A stretch of DNA of 64,000 bases from an uncultured Flavobacteriales bacterium (GCA_913054135.1 CAJXJK010000003.1:1-64000), one strand, 5' to 3'. Shown: positions 44,517 to 53,396, counted from the first letter of the stretch. Notes: a model not told the origin generated them from the sequence alone. Program-made: numbers and translations.

Positions 44517-45050
44517 TTAATCTCTAAACTCAATGCCCTTTTCTTGTCCAACGGACTTGAATAAAGCTACCAAATCATCAGCCTTTATCTTTAACATAGT
44601 CGCGCTAATAGCAATTGGCGTTTCAAATGTTTTCATGTTCTCTTGAACCAATCTTCTTTTTACTTTTCCCAAACTATTCAGCACTTCATCTTCATTGTTG
44701 ATGTGAATAAGGATGAAAGTATTACCCACATGCTTTTTCATACTAAAGGCTGTGATATTGGTCCACGAAATCAAGCCAAACTTTAATCCACCGGCATTAT
44801 CAGTGATGCCTTCATGATCTATAGTTAAACCCATTGAACCATTAAAAAGTTTAAACAAAACGAAGATAAGTGAAGCACCAAATAAGATTGAAAGGAAAAT
44901 ACCAATTTGAAGCAAGAAGGTGTAATCTACGCTAATAACATCAAAATTCTCAGGCTGTAAAACCATGAATATTCCAATAGTCACAAGTGCTACACAAAAT
45001 ATTGCTGCTAAAGAATAACGTGTTTTATTGAAAGGGATTTCGTGCTTCAT
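44517..45050 (-). CDS. STM3941-like membrane protein (two TM, PH-like cytosolic part), copy 1
   Basis: A 177-residue protein with two transmembrane helices (about 12-32 and 45-67) and a beta domain with GLISWTNITAF matching a STM3941/PH-like fold. The motif corresponds to GLIPWTKVESVQ in the related protein at 47792-48304, so the two are paralogues. Function unknown. Its stop lies five bases beyond the stop of the convergent propeller sensor. Confidence 0.78.
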   Translation of the reverse strand: MKHEIPFNKTRYSLAAIFCVALVTIGIFMVLQPENFDVISVDYTFLLQIGIFLSILFGASLIFVLFKLFNGSMGLTIDHEGITDNAGGLKFGLISWTNITAFSMKKHVGNTFILIHINNEDEVLNSLGKVKRRLVQENMKTFETPIAISATMLKIKADDLVALFKSVGQEKGIEFRD

Positions 45051-45121
45051 AGTGCTGTAATATTAACTAGTATTAGCGAGAATCAACACTTTCACCATTC
45101 CAATTCATTCATTTTTTTTGG

Positions 45122-45152
45122 TTTGATATAGGACGTTGATTGCTTATCTTTC
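45122..45152 (+). promoter_or_regulatory. Promoter of the arylsulfotransferase-like gene (TTTG-N19-TATCTTTC)
   Basis: The -7 box TATCTTTC (45145-45152) matches TAnnTTTG at all but the last position, with TTTG at 45122-45125 and a 19-bp spacer. It supports the ATG at 45169 rather than TTG 45160. Confidence 0.5.
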
Positions 45153-45168
45153 GTGAAAATTGCTTGAA

Positions 45169-46761
45169 ATGTTGAAATTCTTAACGCTATTCGGATTGAT
45201 TGCTTTGGCTGTAAATGTAAACAGTCAACCGCCTACAATCGGATTACTATATCATACCGAAGATGTCTCTGAGGGATACACTTTGTTCACTCCTGAAAAA
45301 AACAATGACGCTTACCTAATTAATAATTGTGGTGAAATGGTAAACAGTTGGACCTTTTCTGAACGACCTGGCTTGTCCTCTTATCTTCTTGAAAACGGCA
45401 ATATTTTGCACGCCGGTAAAGACTCTTTAGAAATAAGAGATTGGGATAATAATTTGGTTTGGTCATACGCAATGGATTTGAATGGGCTTGTACAACATCA
45501 CGACATTGAGCCTTTACCAAACGGCAATGTCCTATGTTTATTAAGAGATAATTACACACCTGCAGAGATTATTGCTGAAGGAAGGGACCCTGGAAATCTT
45601 GGAACTCAGTTTAAGTTTGATAGATTAGTTGAGCTGAGCCCTGTTGGTACAAATGACGCTACAATTGTTTGGGAATGGAAATTCATTGACCACCTCATTC
45701 AAGACTTTGATAATACAAAAGACAATTTTGGGGTAGTAGTAGATCATCCTGAATTGTTAGACCTAAACTATGATAACGGTGAGGATACTGATTTTACACA
45801 TGTGAATGGCATTGATTACAATGCTGACCTTGATCAAATTATTTTGTCAACCAGACATATGGGCGAAATTCACTTGATTGATCATAGTACAACTACCGCC
45901 GAAGCTGCCGGACATACTGGTGGGAATTCAAATATGGGGGGAGATTTTTTATGGAGATGGGGAAACCCTCAGGTCTACGATCAAGGACTTCCATCTGACC
46001 AAAAACTGTTCTTACAACATGACTGTAAATGGGTAGATAATGGATTTGATGATGCCGGTAAAATATCAGTCTTTAATAATGATAGTGATGGATCAGGGAC
46101 TTTCAGTTCAGTTCATATCATAGAACCTGATGAAACAGGAGGAGTATATGCCATGTCATCAGGTGCATTTTTGCCATTAGATTTTGATTTTTCATGGAAC
46201 GGGAATAGTATGGGTCAACTAGTTCATGAAACGAAGAAATCTGGAGTTCAAACACTGTCAAATGGGAATATGCTAATTTGTGAAACATCTAAAGGTCAAT
46301 TCACTGAAATCAACCAATTAGGGGAACAGTTGTGGGTGTATAGAAACCCAACGGGTTTAGCAACTTATGCTCAATACACACCTGATTTAGAAGAAAACAA
46401 TACGATATTTAGGGCCAACAAATACCTGCCAGATTATCCTGGCTTTAGCGGCAAAGACCTTAGTGGTCAAGGGATTATTGAAGACGTAAATGAAGTTTCT
46501 GTCACTTGTCTTGGAGACGCGAATGTGCAGTTGTATGGATTAAATGAAAAGCAGTTGTTAACGAACCTTGTTGTAGATGAAATTGTTTTTGAAAAGATTC
46601 CGAAATCAGTAATCATCTATGATTTGAAAGGACAAATAGTAAGTAAACTGAATCAAATAAATTCAAATACGATTCATATCAATTTAGAAAGCGGAATGTA
46701 TATTCTTTCAATTGAAAACCAGCAGGGAGCAATATCAAGAGAGAAGATAATTGTTCAATAG
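45169..46761 (+). CDS. Arylsulfotransferase-like (ASST) T9SS-secreted protein
   Basis: The 530-residue protein has a signal peptide (MLKFLTLFGLIALAVNVNSQ), a six-bladed beta-propeller of the bacterial arylsulfotransferase family (DAYLINNCGEMVNSW, GNILHAG, VQHHDIEPLPNGNVLCL, TNDATIVWEWKF, HVNGIDYNADLDQIILSTRHMGEIHLIDH, LFLQHDCKWVDNG) and a short T9SS-type tail (SVIIYDLKGQIVSKLNQ .. MYILSIENQQGAISREKIIVQ). The conserved His residues of the catalytic region are in HHDIEP and QHDCKW. Actual sulfotransfer is unproven; related Bacteroidota proteins are annotated only by fold. Confidence 0.83.
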   Translation: MLKFLTLFGLIALAVNVNSQPPTIGLLYHTEDVSEGYTLFTPEKNNDAYLINNCGEMVNSWTFSERPGLSSYLLENGNILHAGKDSLEIRDWDNNLVWSYAMDLNGLVQHHDIEPLPNGNVLCLLRDNYTPAEIIAEGRDPGNLGTQFKFDRLVELSPVGTNDATIVWEWKFIDHLIQDFDNTKDNFGVVVDHPELLDLNYDNGEDTDFTHVNGIDYNADLDQIILSTRHMGEIHLIDHSTTTAEAAGHTGGNSNMGGDFLWRWGNPQVYDQGLPSDQKLFLQHDCKWVDNGFDDAGKISVFNNDSDGSGTFSSVHIIEPDETGGVYAMSSGAFLPLDFDFSWNGNSMGQLVHETKKSGVQTLSNGNMLICETSKGQFTEINQLGEQLWVYRNPTGLATYAQYTPDLEENNTIFRANKYLPDYPGFSGKDLSGQGIIEDVNEVSVTCLGDANVQLYGLNEKQLLTNLVVDEIVFEKIPKSVIIYDLKGQIVSKLNQINSNTIHINLESGMYILSIENQQGAISREKIIVQ

Positions 46762-46785
46762 ATACTTTATCTGTCATTAAAATAT

Positions 46786-47655
46786 ATGTACCGATTAGCC
46801 ATTTTATTTCTACTTTTTAATTTACCGGCTTGTGAGCAGCCACCGCAAGAAGAACAATTGGAGGCAAAGACTTTCTCGAATAAATTGGAACTTCCACCTC
46901 ACGAAGAAAATTGGGATTTTTATATTGGCCTGATAGATTCTAATGTTTCATCCACGTTTGTGGATTTAGGTTTTCTCGAAATTTCTCCGCTTGAAGGTTT
47001 TGATCATCTTGCCCACGTAAGTATAACTCTGAATGACCCGAATCCCGAAAATAACTTGTCGAGTTCGAGTGAAGCTCCCAAACTTATTCAAATTGAGAAT
47101 TACATTGAAAAACATCTGACGGAAGATACCTTGTCCACCTACGTAGGGCGCTATACTTCGAATGGATTCAGAGACCTGTGCTTCTTTACTCAAGACACCA
47201 CAGAATTTTTCAAAAGGATGCCAAATATTCTATCCCAATATCCTGAATATAACTTTGACTATGGAGTTCAACTAGACCCTAATTGGGAAGTGTACTCCGA
47301 TTTTCTGTACCCCAGTCCGAAACAATTTCAGACGATCCAAAACAGAAAAGTACTTGAGAATTTAGAAACAAACAATGACCCTCTAACTGATCAACGCCTT
47401 GTTGAACATTGGATATTTTTTAAATCAGATTCTGATAGAGGTTCCTTTATCGAAGAAATAAAAGAGCTTAATTTTATCATAGTCGAAAAATGGTTTGAGA
47501 AAGAAAATTCTGAGCTGTACCCTTTCGCTCTTCAAATTTCCAGAATTGATAAGGTTGGATACAATGACATTGATAATGTTACACATCCAATACTTGACCT
47601 AGCCATCAAATACAATGGCGATTATGATGGTTGGGAAACTTCGGTTGAAAATTAG
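46786..47655 (+). CDS. Lipoprotein with DUF695 and RraB-like domains
   Basis: A 289-residue protein with a lipobox (FNLPAC). The N-terminal half resembles DUF695 (ENWDFYIGLIDSNVSSTFVDLGF); the C-terminal ~90 residues resemble RraB (LVEHWIFFKSDSDRGSFIEEIKEL .. GDYDGWE). RraB normally inhibits RNase E in the cytoplasm, which a membrane-anchored exported protein could not do, so the domain must have another role or the similarity is only structural. It lies 24 bp after the ASST-like gene and may be co-transcribed. Confidence 0.72.
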   Translation: MYRLAILFLLFNLPACEQPPQEEQLEAKTFSNKLELPPHEENWDFYIGLIDSNVSSTFVDLGFLEISPLEGFDHLAHVSITLNDPNPENNLSSSSEAPKLIQIENYIEKHLTEDTLSTYVGRYTSNGFRDLCFFTQDTTEFFKRMPNILSQYPEYNFDYGVQLDPNWEVYSDFLYPSPKQFQTIQNRKVLENLETNNDPLTDQRLVEHWIFFKSDSDRGSFIEEIKELNFIIVEKWFEKENSELYPFALQISRIDKVGYNDIDNVTHPILDLAIKYNGDYDGWETSVEN

Positions 47656-47791
47656 AAAACGCCAACCAATCTATTATCTATAGTTCATACTTGCTATTTA
47701 GATGTACCAAATTTTAGGCTTCCGTCTAAGTCAGTCAAACTTTATTTGAGGTTATTTATCAGCACACTTGGAACAATCTAGACTGCTAACT

Positions 47792-48304
47792 CTATCCGTA
47801 GGTCTTAATATTTTCATCTAGCAGCTCAAAGATTTCTACCGAGTCTTCATCAAAGTACATCATTTGAATTCCAATGGGGCTGCCATGAATTTTGGTCAGT
47901 CGTTCAAGACTTTTCACAGTTTTAGGATCCTCAACAAAACTCATAAGTTGATCAAGATTTTTGGGCTTTAACAAGAGTACTTCTTTCATTCCTTTGCCGA
48001 TATGTTGAACAGATTCAACTTTGGTCCAAGGTATTAATCCCAGTGACCTACGCGCATCTCCAAATGAAATTCCGTTCGAAGAAATTTGAATGTGAAGCGC
48101 CTGATTTTTCCAATAAATCGGAAGAACAATCAGCAAGTAAATGCAACATAGAATTAGAATGCTAGTTACGATTAAACCTGAGGTAGTTTTGAATGCGATT
48201 GTTTGCCAAAGAGCGATTCCTGCCAAGCCAAGAAAAACGAAGATGATATTTCGCATTCGTTTCAGTCGGCCTTGCCCTGGAATTAAGATTATATTTTCTG
48301 TCAT
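47792..48304 (-). CDS. STM3941-like membrane protein, copy 2
   Basis: A 170-residue protein with two transmembrane helices (about 19-36 and 43-68) and a C-terminal beta domain with GLIPWTKVESVQHIGKGMKEV and MSFVEDP. It is a paralogue of the protein at 44517-45050. A consensus -7 box TAAATTTG lies at 48328-48321. Function unknown. Confidence 0.75.
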   Translation of the reverse strand: MTENIILIPGQGRLKRMRNIIFVFLGLAGIALWQTIAFKTTSGLIVTSILILCCIYLLIVLPIYWKNQALHIQISSNGISFGDARRSLGLIPWTKVESVQHIGKGMKEVLLLKPKNLDQLMSFVEDPKTVKSLERLTKIHGSPIGIQMMYFDEDSVEIFELLDENIKTYG

Positions 48305-48320
48305 CTGCTAATTGTTAGGG

Positions 48321-48328
48321 CAAATTTA
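48321..48328 (-). promoter_or_regulatory. -7 promoter element TAAATTTG
   Basis: Exact TAnnTTTG match 16 bases upstream of the STM3941-like copy 2 start. No matching -33 TTG seen. Confidence 0.4.
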
Positions 48329-48386
48329 CAGAAATTAACGTCATACCCTCATTCTTACGTTCAGCTTGAGAATTCTGTTTTAAGGA

Positions 48387-48570
48387 TTATCGATTTCTCT
48401 GAATCAATTCTTCAGCAGCATAATTATTGTAGTAATCTGGATGTTCATCCAATAACCTTTCGGCATATTGAATGGCCTTTTTCTTTTTACCTAAGCCTTC
48501 AAAAGATATCGTTTTGATAACCGAAAACCACCGCGTCAACGGCCAATTTGATGTTTTGTGTTTTACTCAT
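48387..48570 (-). pseudogene. Gene remnants: NUDIX N-terminus followed by a TPR-like C-terminal fragment
   Basis: On the minus strand ATG 48570 opens MSKTQNIKLAVDAVVFGYQ, which matches the start of NrtR-type NUDIX hydrolases, but a stop comes after 23 residues (TGA at 48501-48499). In the next frame (ending TAA 48389-48387) an open stretch continues with KKKKAIQYAERLLDEHP.. to EELIQRNR, resembling the end of a TPR or similar helical protein. No complete gene can be read. I interpret the region as a decayed junction of two genes. It lies in a 327-bp gap between STM3941 copy 2 and the STAS-like gene. Confidence 0.65.
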
Positions 48571-48631
48571 AATTCAATATGTGTAATATAGACACAAACT
48601 TGGATTTTCTATCAGGAAAATATCATAAACT

Positions 48632-49048
48632 TCAGATATCCTTCAACCACTTTGTAGCTTCTTCTTCATTCTTGAAGAGCTTAATTGGATATTGTGATTT
48701 GAGAAAGGACAAGTAAATATTACCCAATACCTTTTGAGCTTGAGAATGAATCACGATTGCCTCAGCCACTATTTTATCTTTTCTTAATCTGTTTGCTTTC
48801 TGAATAAACTGTCTCGCTTCTTTCGACATTGAAGTCGTTTTACCACTTATGATTAACTTTTTTACTCTCTCTCCTTGTGTAAATTCATCATAAGCCAAGT
48901 AATCTTCAACGGCCTGATCTAAACTCACTTCAAAATCTTCTTTATAACGAATGACAACAATATCGAATTCCATGAATTCAATAGATCGCGATTCCGTTTC
49001 TATGATAGACAGACTATAGATAGTTCGTAGATTCTTTGGGTAAGTCAA
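48632..49048 (-). CDS. STAS/SpoIIAA-like protein of unknown function
   Basis: A 138-residue cytoplasmic protein with the strand-helix pattern of STAS or DUF7793 proteins (LKIYDFEVSL-like segment, KKLIISGKTTSMSKEARQFIQKANRLR). No start with a ribosome site is clear; TTG 49048 gives the full domain, whereas ATG 48973 would cut into it. STAS-like proteins are natural substrates of SpoIIE phosphatases such as the two sensors in this window, which makes it a candidate partner, though it is not linked to either. Confidence 0.6.
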   Translation of the reverse strand: MTYPKNLRTIYSLSIIETESRSIEFMEFDIVVIRYKEDFEVSLDQAVEDYLAYDEFTQGERVKKLIISGKTTSMSKEARQFIQKANRLRKDKIVAEAIVIHSQAQKVLGNIYLSFLKSQYPIKLFKNEEEATKWLKDI

Positions 49049-49093
49049 GAAAAATGTACGTAAATAAACCTTTCAAGTCAAGTCCAATCCTTG

Positions 49094-49426
49094 CTAGTCA
49101 TCCAATAATTCAGGGTTTTCTTGTTTCGTTTTAGAAATAGTATTGATCGTTTTTTTTAGACTCGCCAAATAAATAAACACTCCTAGCATTAATGCAAGTC
49201 CACTCCAAATCCACATAATAAAGGCCGCATCCAAGCCTGCCCATCCTCCCCCAGAGCCCATGGCCGCCAGAACTGCCATGCCGTAAGGAAGAAGAATTGA
49301 AGCCGCAATTATGATGAGTGCAAGCCAAATGGATAATTTTCTTTGAACCAAGCGAACAATAATGAGAATTGAATTCACGACAGCAAACAGAAGTGCCACA
49401 ATACCAATTCCAAACACAAATTCCAT
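49094..49426 (-). CDS. Small integral membrane protein
   Basis: A 110-residue protein with three to four transmembrane helices (2-28, 33-58 and 70-92) and a short charged C-terminus. No motif is recognised. It starts three bases after the stop of the lipoprotein at 49430-50065, so the two are probably co-transcribed. Confidence 0.7.
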   Translation of the reverse strand: MEFVFGIGIVALLFAVVNSILIIVRLVQRKLSIWLALIIIAASILLPYGMAVLAAMGSGGGWAGLDAAFIMWIWSGLALMLGVFIYLASLKKTINTISKTKQENPELLDD

Positions 49427-49429
49427 TAT

Positions 49430-50065
49430 CTACTTCTCTTGAAAATTACCGTTCTCATCTATGAAAAAGACTTTCGTGTCTTTTTCTTCTCCATCCCAAT
49501 AAGACAAATAATCAATTGTGATTTTATCTTTCTCTATTTTGCTTTCAATTCTTGAAGCACTCTCAGCTATTTCATCATAGGCTATTTCTTTGCTGTCAAT
49601 AAAGGTGTAATCACCAAAATATGTCACCATATAGGTGCTAATTTCATGTTCAGTTTTCTCAACATTAAACACGTACGTGCTGTAGTCTGGAGATAAGTCA
49701 ACCCAATAATCAAGGTTCACGAACATATTGGTGTCTACTCCTAAAGTGTCTAACCTAAAAGCAAGTATTTCGTCTCCGGTTAAAGGAAAATAGGGATCCC
49801 ATGTGTCAAATCCTGTTTTTTCGGTATGCGGCAATTCAATCGGATTCACCTCATTATGAACGTTTATACAAGTCATTAAATAATCATCCATCCCTGCCGA
49901 CATGTCAACCTCATCAAAATCGATCATCTCTAAGTCAGAAATATTTGATTCATTCTCTTCGGTCAACTCATTTTCCACCTCTTCAGATTCTGCCTCTCCA
50001 CAAGAATACATTAATATCGAAGAAAGGATCAAGATGGCGATAAACTTTGTGCTTTTCATATTCAT
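49430..50065 (-). CDS. Lipoprotein of unknown function
   Basis: A 211-residue lipoprotein with a lipobox MYSC and an acidic linker. The mature region has a conserved-looking segment DTWDPYFPLTGDEILAF and ends in a beta-rich part. It has no recognisable catalytic motif. It is upstream of and probably co-transcribed with the small membrane protein gene. Confidence 0.75.
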   Translation of the reverse strand: MNMKSTKFIAILILSSILMYSCGEAESEEVENELTEENESNISDLEMIDFDEVDMSAGMDDYLMTCINVHNEVNPIELPHTEKTGFDTWDPYFPLTGDEILAFRLDTLGVDTNMFVNLDYWVDLSPDYSTYVFNVEKTEHEISTYMVTYFGDYTFIDSKEIAYDEIAESASRIESKIEKDKITIDYLSYWDGEEKDTKVFFIDENGNFQEK

Positions 50066-50117
50066 CTAATATAAGCATTCAAATGAATTTTATATCTTGT
50101 CTCGAAATAGATTACCT

Positions 50118-50732
50118 ATGAAGAAGTTTGATCAAAAAGCCGCAATGGCAAAGGCTGCAGAGAAATTGAGAAATCAAAAAATTGAAGAGGTGAAGAAAGA
50201 AGCAGAGCATTATGAAACGATCACTTCAAATGGTGGTTGGACCTATTTTAAGATTGGGATGGTTTTTTGCCTCCTCTTTCTGATCGCCATAACCGTGGAT
50301 ACATTCGTTGTTGGTGATAAAGTGAAAATTGAAAATCAAGAATGGGAAATTGATCACGAATGGCGTTCATCAACTCATGCAATAGTCAAAGTTGGTGGTG
50401 CTCAATTTATGGTTTGGTATCAAGATTGGGCGGGATTTATACCTAATAGTTTTGAAGTGACTCGTTCTCCAATACTAAGAGATGAGCAAATTCTTTGGTT
50501 TATGCAAGACCCATATACATATGGTGATGAAGTTAAGGAGCCTGAATTAAAATTCGGAACTCGAACCAGATCAGTATTTAATTGGTTTCCTTACATACAA
50601 CTGGCTCTCATGATTCCGCTTTTTACTTTTTTATTCAAGCGACCTCAACAATGGTTTGTATTTAGCAGGATGCTAAGTATGTTCTTGATAATTCCTGGAA
50701 CCTTATTGATGTTGTTTTGGGTGTTGATGTAG
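50118..50732 (+). CDS. Membrane protein of unknown function
   Basis: A protein of 204 residues from ATG 50118 (a TTG at 50097 is upstream). A basic helical N-terminus precedes a transmembrane helix (about 46-66), a central soluble domain with many aromatic residues (VKVGGAQFMVWYQDWAGFIP) and two more helices at the C-terminus. Orientation and function are unknown. Confidence 0.65.
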   Translation: MKKFDQKAAMAKAAEKLRNQKIEEVKKEAEHYETITSNGGWTYFKIGMVFCLLFLIAITVDTFVVGDKVKIENQEWEIDHEWRSSTHAIVKVGGAQFMVWYQDWAGFIPNSFEVTRSPILRDEQILWFMQDPYTYGDEVKEPELKFGTRTRSVFNWFPYIQLALMIPLFTFLFKRPQQWFVFSRMLSMFLIIPGTLLMLFWVLM

Positions 50733-50794
50733 TTCTTCCTATTCATCCTAAGATGATGGAATATCGGCATTCAATAAATTAGAGTTTCTTTTTG

Positions 50795-50860
50795 TTAAGC
50801 CATAAAGCTTGACAATACGATAAATGCCGCTAACACGAATATGATTAATCTTAATCTCAT
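50795..50860 (-). CDS. Possible small hydrophobic membrane peptide
   Basis: The minus-strand frame from ATG 50860 reads MRLRLIIFVLAAFIV.. and ends after 21 residues. The length and a near-uniform hydrophobic run suit a single-span membrane peptide. A purine-rich AGAAGGAA precedes the ATG. Evidence is only composition and position, so this may not be real. Confidence 0.3.
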   Translation of the reverse strand: MRLRLIIFVLAAFIVLSSFMA

Positions 50861-51017
50861 TTCCTTCTCAATTTACCTCATTAACGTAACGCGAGCAATC
50901 TAGATGGTTACCTTTTATTAAGGGTTACTAACAACTTATAAACAACATTAGTGCCACTATACGGTTAAGAGGCATTTCTTTATCTATAAAAAGAACGGAT
51001 TAATTAACAGAATGTTG

Positions 51018-51025
51018 TAATTTTG
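51018..51025 (+). promoter_or_regulatory. -7 promoter element TAATTTTG of the ALDH gene
   Basis: Exact TAnnTTTG match; 22 bases separate it from the ATG at 51048. No matching -33 TTG at the usual spacing. Confidence 0.5.
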
Positions 51026-51047
51026 TGCTGAATTTAAAACTTAGATT

Positions 51048-52604
51048 ATGTCAACAGCAGTTGCAACAACAGAAATTAAAGATGTTTTAGATCAGTTAGG
51101 AATTGAGTCAGTTAACTCTGGTGCTTCTACAGGATCTACTTGGTTCAATACAAGAGGTGAACAAATTGATTCATACTCTCCGGTTGACGGAAAGTTAATT
51201 GCTAGCGTAACTGCTGCAACAGAAACTGAATATGAAGCTTGTATCCTTAAAGGTCAAGAAGCATACAAAACTTGGAGAACAATGCCATCACCAAAAAGAG
51301 GTGAAATCGTTCGTCAATTAGGAAATAAATTAAGAGATTATAAAGAGCCATTAGGTAAACTTGTTTCTTACGAAATGGGTAAATCATACCAAGAAGGTTT
51401 AGGTGAGGTTCAAGAAATGATTGACATCTGTGATTTCGCAGTTGGATTATCAAGACAATTAAACGGATCTACTTTACACTCTGAGAGACCATCTCACAGA
51501 ATGTATGATCAATATCACCCACTTGGAATTGTAGGAATCATTTCTGCATTTAACTTCCCAGTTGCAGTATGGTGTTGGAATACAGCTTTAGCATGGATTG
51601 CTGGAGACGTTTGTATTTGGAAGCCATCTGAAAAAACTCCATTAACTGCAGTAGCTTGTCAAAAAATTGCTGCCGAAGTATTTGCTGAGAACAATGTTCC
51701 AGAAGGTGTTTCAACTTTAGTTATTGGTGGTGCTGACTTAGGTCAATGCATGACTGCTGATAGAAGAGTTCCTTTAGTTTCAGCTACAGGATCTACAAGA
51801 ATGGGAAGATTAGTTGGAGAAGCAGTTGCAAAGAGATTGGGTAAATCACTATTAGAGTTAGGTGGAAACAATGCAATTATCATTGCACCTTCTGCTGATT
51901 TAGAATTAGTGATTCCTGGTGTTGTATTCGGAGCTGTAGGAACTTCAGGTCAAAGATGTACATCAACAAGAAGATTAATTATTCATGAGTCTATTTACGA
52001 TAAGGTAAAAGACATCTTGGTTAAAGCATATGGTCAAATCACAATTGGTAATCCTTTAGATGAGTCAAATCACATGGGGCCACTTATTGATGAAGATGCG
52101 GTAAATACTTACCTAGCTGCCATTGAAAAAGCAAAAGCTGAAGGTGGAAACATGCTAATTGAAGGTAAAAAACTAGAAGGTCCTGGATACGAATCAGGAT
52201 GCTACGTTTCTCCATCAATGGCAGAGGTTGAAAACCACTACGAAATTGTACAACACGAAACTTTCGCTCCACTCTTATACTTGATTAAGTATTCAGGAGA
52301 TGTTTCAAACGCTATTGAAATCCAAAACGGAGTTGATCAAGGATTATCATCATCTATTTTCACAAACAACATCAGAGAATCTGAGATGTTCTTATCTCAA
52401 CAAGGATCTGATTGCGGAATTGCAAACGTTAATATTGGTACTTCAGGTGCTGAGATTGGTGGAGCGTTCGGTGGTGAAAAAGATACAGGTGGTGGACGTG
52501 AGTCAGGATCTGATGCTTGGAAAGTATATATGAGAAGACAAACAAACACAATTAACTATTCAACTGAGTTGCCATTGGCACAAGGAATCAAATTTGATTT
52601 CTAA
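51048..52604 (+). CDS. Aldehyde dehydrogenase, ALDH7 type (aminoadipate-semialdehyde/piperideine-6-carboxylate dehydrogenase)
   Basis: The 518-residue NAD-dependent enzyme has the ALDH7 signatures QYHPLGIVGIISAFNFPVAVW, LLELGGNNAII (Glu) and GTSGQRCTSTRRL (catalytic Cys). Family members oxidise alpha-aminoadipate semialdehyde in lysine catabolism or detoxify aldehydes. No lysine-degradation genes are adjacent. Codon use is optimised (TTA, AGA, GGT, CCA), which points to high expression. Single gene, with its own promoter and terminator. Confidence 0.9.
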   Translation: MSTAVATTEIKDVLDQLGIESVNSGASTGSTWFNTRGEQIDSYSPVDGKLIASVTAATETEYEACILKGQEAYKTWRTMPSPKRGEIVRQLGNKLRDYKEPLGKLVSYEMGKSYQEGLGEVQEMIDICDFAVGLSRQLNGSTLHSERPSHRMYDQYHPLGIVGIISAFNFPVAVWCWNTALAWIAGDVCIWKPSEKTPLTAVACQKIAAEVFAENNVPEGVSTLVIGGADLGQCMTADRRVPLVSATGSTRMGRLVGEAVAKRLGKSLLELGGNNAIIIAPSADLELVIPGVVFGAVGTSGQRCTSTRRLIIHESIYDKVKDILVKAYGQITIGNPLDESNHMGPLIDEDAVNTYLAAIEKAKAEGGNMLIEGKKLEGPGYESGCYVSPSMAEVENHYEIVQHETFAPLLYLIKYSGDVSNAIEIQNGVDQGLSSSIFTNNIRESEMFLSQQGSDCGIANVNIGTSGAEIGGAFGGEKDTGGGRESGSDAWKVYMRRQTNTINYSTELPLAQGIKFDF

Positions 52605-52623
52605 ACTCGGTTTTGATAAAACT

Positions 52624-52657
52624 AAAAAGGCCAGCTAAATTTAGCTGGCCTTTTTTT
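52624..52657. terminator. Bidirectional intrinsic terminator
   Basis: Stem AAAAAGGCCAGCTAA/TTAGCTGGCCTTTTT with a two-base loop and T run. It lies between the ALDH gene and the convergent barrel gene. Confidence 0.9.
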
Positions 52658-52677
52658 ATGTATTTATTGTTATAATT

Positions 52678-53391
52678 CTAATCTAAGGGATCATCAATAA
52701 TATCTTTGATGCCTTCCGCCTCAGGGTTTCCAAGATTAAATCTCACTCCCAAAGTCGTGCTGATGCTTCTATTTCTCATTGACCCGAAGAAAGTTGATTC
52801 GAGATAAAAATCGTCTGTGTTTAAAGTTGTCAAACTGTATCTTCCGTCTATTGATAAAAACACAACTCCTGAGTGAAACCTTGCCGAGAAATCGATTCCG
52901 ACCATACCGGCCAAATCAAACTTTTTTGCTTGAGGAAAATAACTCTGCTTGTAAGGAGCCAAAGTTGTTCCTTCATATGACTTAAAGTTATAAATAGCGC
53001 TTGCTAAAAAAGAAGGGACTAATGCTGCCTTTGGTTTGAAACTTATATTTCCTCCCATTTCATATCCCACAATTAGAGGCATACTTACATAATTCCAATC
53101 CCAAGAAGAATAGTTTTCAGTTATGAATACTCCCCAAGAATCAAAAAATTCAACTGGTAATTGTGCTCCGAACTGAGTGTATTCTAAATTTGCTCCCAGC
53201 GTCAAATGAGACGTAAATCTGTATTGATAATTTAAACCTGCTGTCAAATCAATTTTAGGTTTCGAATCACCATTATTAAACGAACTTCCGAGGCTTGTAC
53301 CCATTCCACCTACTTGAAACCCCATTGAGTGCAGTTGACTGAAAGAGACAGATCCAAGAGAAATACAAAAGATTAAAATCAACTTTTTCAT
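52678..53391 (-). CDS. Outer-membrane beta-barrel protein (PorT-like family)
   Basis: A 237-residue protein with signal peptide MKKLILIFCISLGSVSFSQ and alternating amphipathic strands, Gly and aromatic residues (GMGTSLGSSFNNG, LTLGANLEYTQFGAQ, GVVFLSIDGRYSLTTL, TTLGVRFNLG) typical of small eight-strand PorT/OmpA-like barrels. Function unknown; it could be a porin or assembly factor. A -7 box TAAATTTG lies five bases before the ATG. Confidence 0.82.
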   Translation of the reverse strand: MKKLILIFCISLGSVSFSQLHSMGFQVGGMGTSLGSSFNNGDSKPKIDLTAGLNYQYRFTSHLTLGANLEYTQFGAQLPVEFFDSWGVFITENYSSWDWNYVSMPLIVGYEMGGNISFKPKAALVPSFLASAIYNFKSYEGTTLAPYKQSYFPQAKKFDLAGMVGIDFSARFHSGVVFLSIDGRYSLTTLNTDDFYLESTFFGSMRNRSISTTLGVRFNLGNPEAEGIKDIIDDPLD

Positions 53392-53396
53392 AGCAG

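Larger units (their letters stand above)
50733..51047. other. Intergenic region, mostly without recognisable features
   Basis: The 315-bp gap contains a possible 21-residue hydrophobic ORF on the minus strand (50795-50860) and, near its right end, the -7 box of the ALDH gene. I see no RNA gene or hairpin terminator. Confidence 0.5.

Noticed and set aside
45936-45941. G6 run in the arylsulfotransferase-like gene as a slippage site
   Set aside because: Six G is near background for Gly-rich codons; only the G8 run in the kinase is long enough to stand out.
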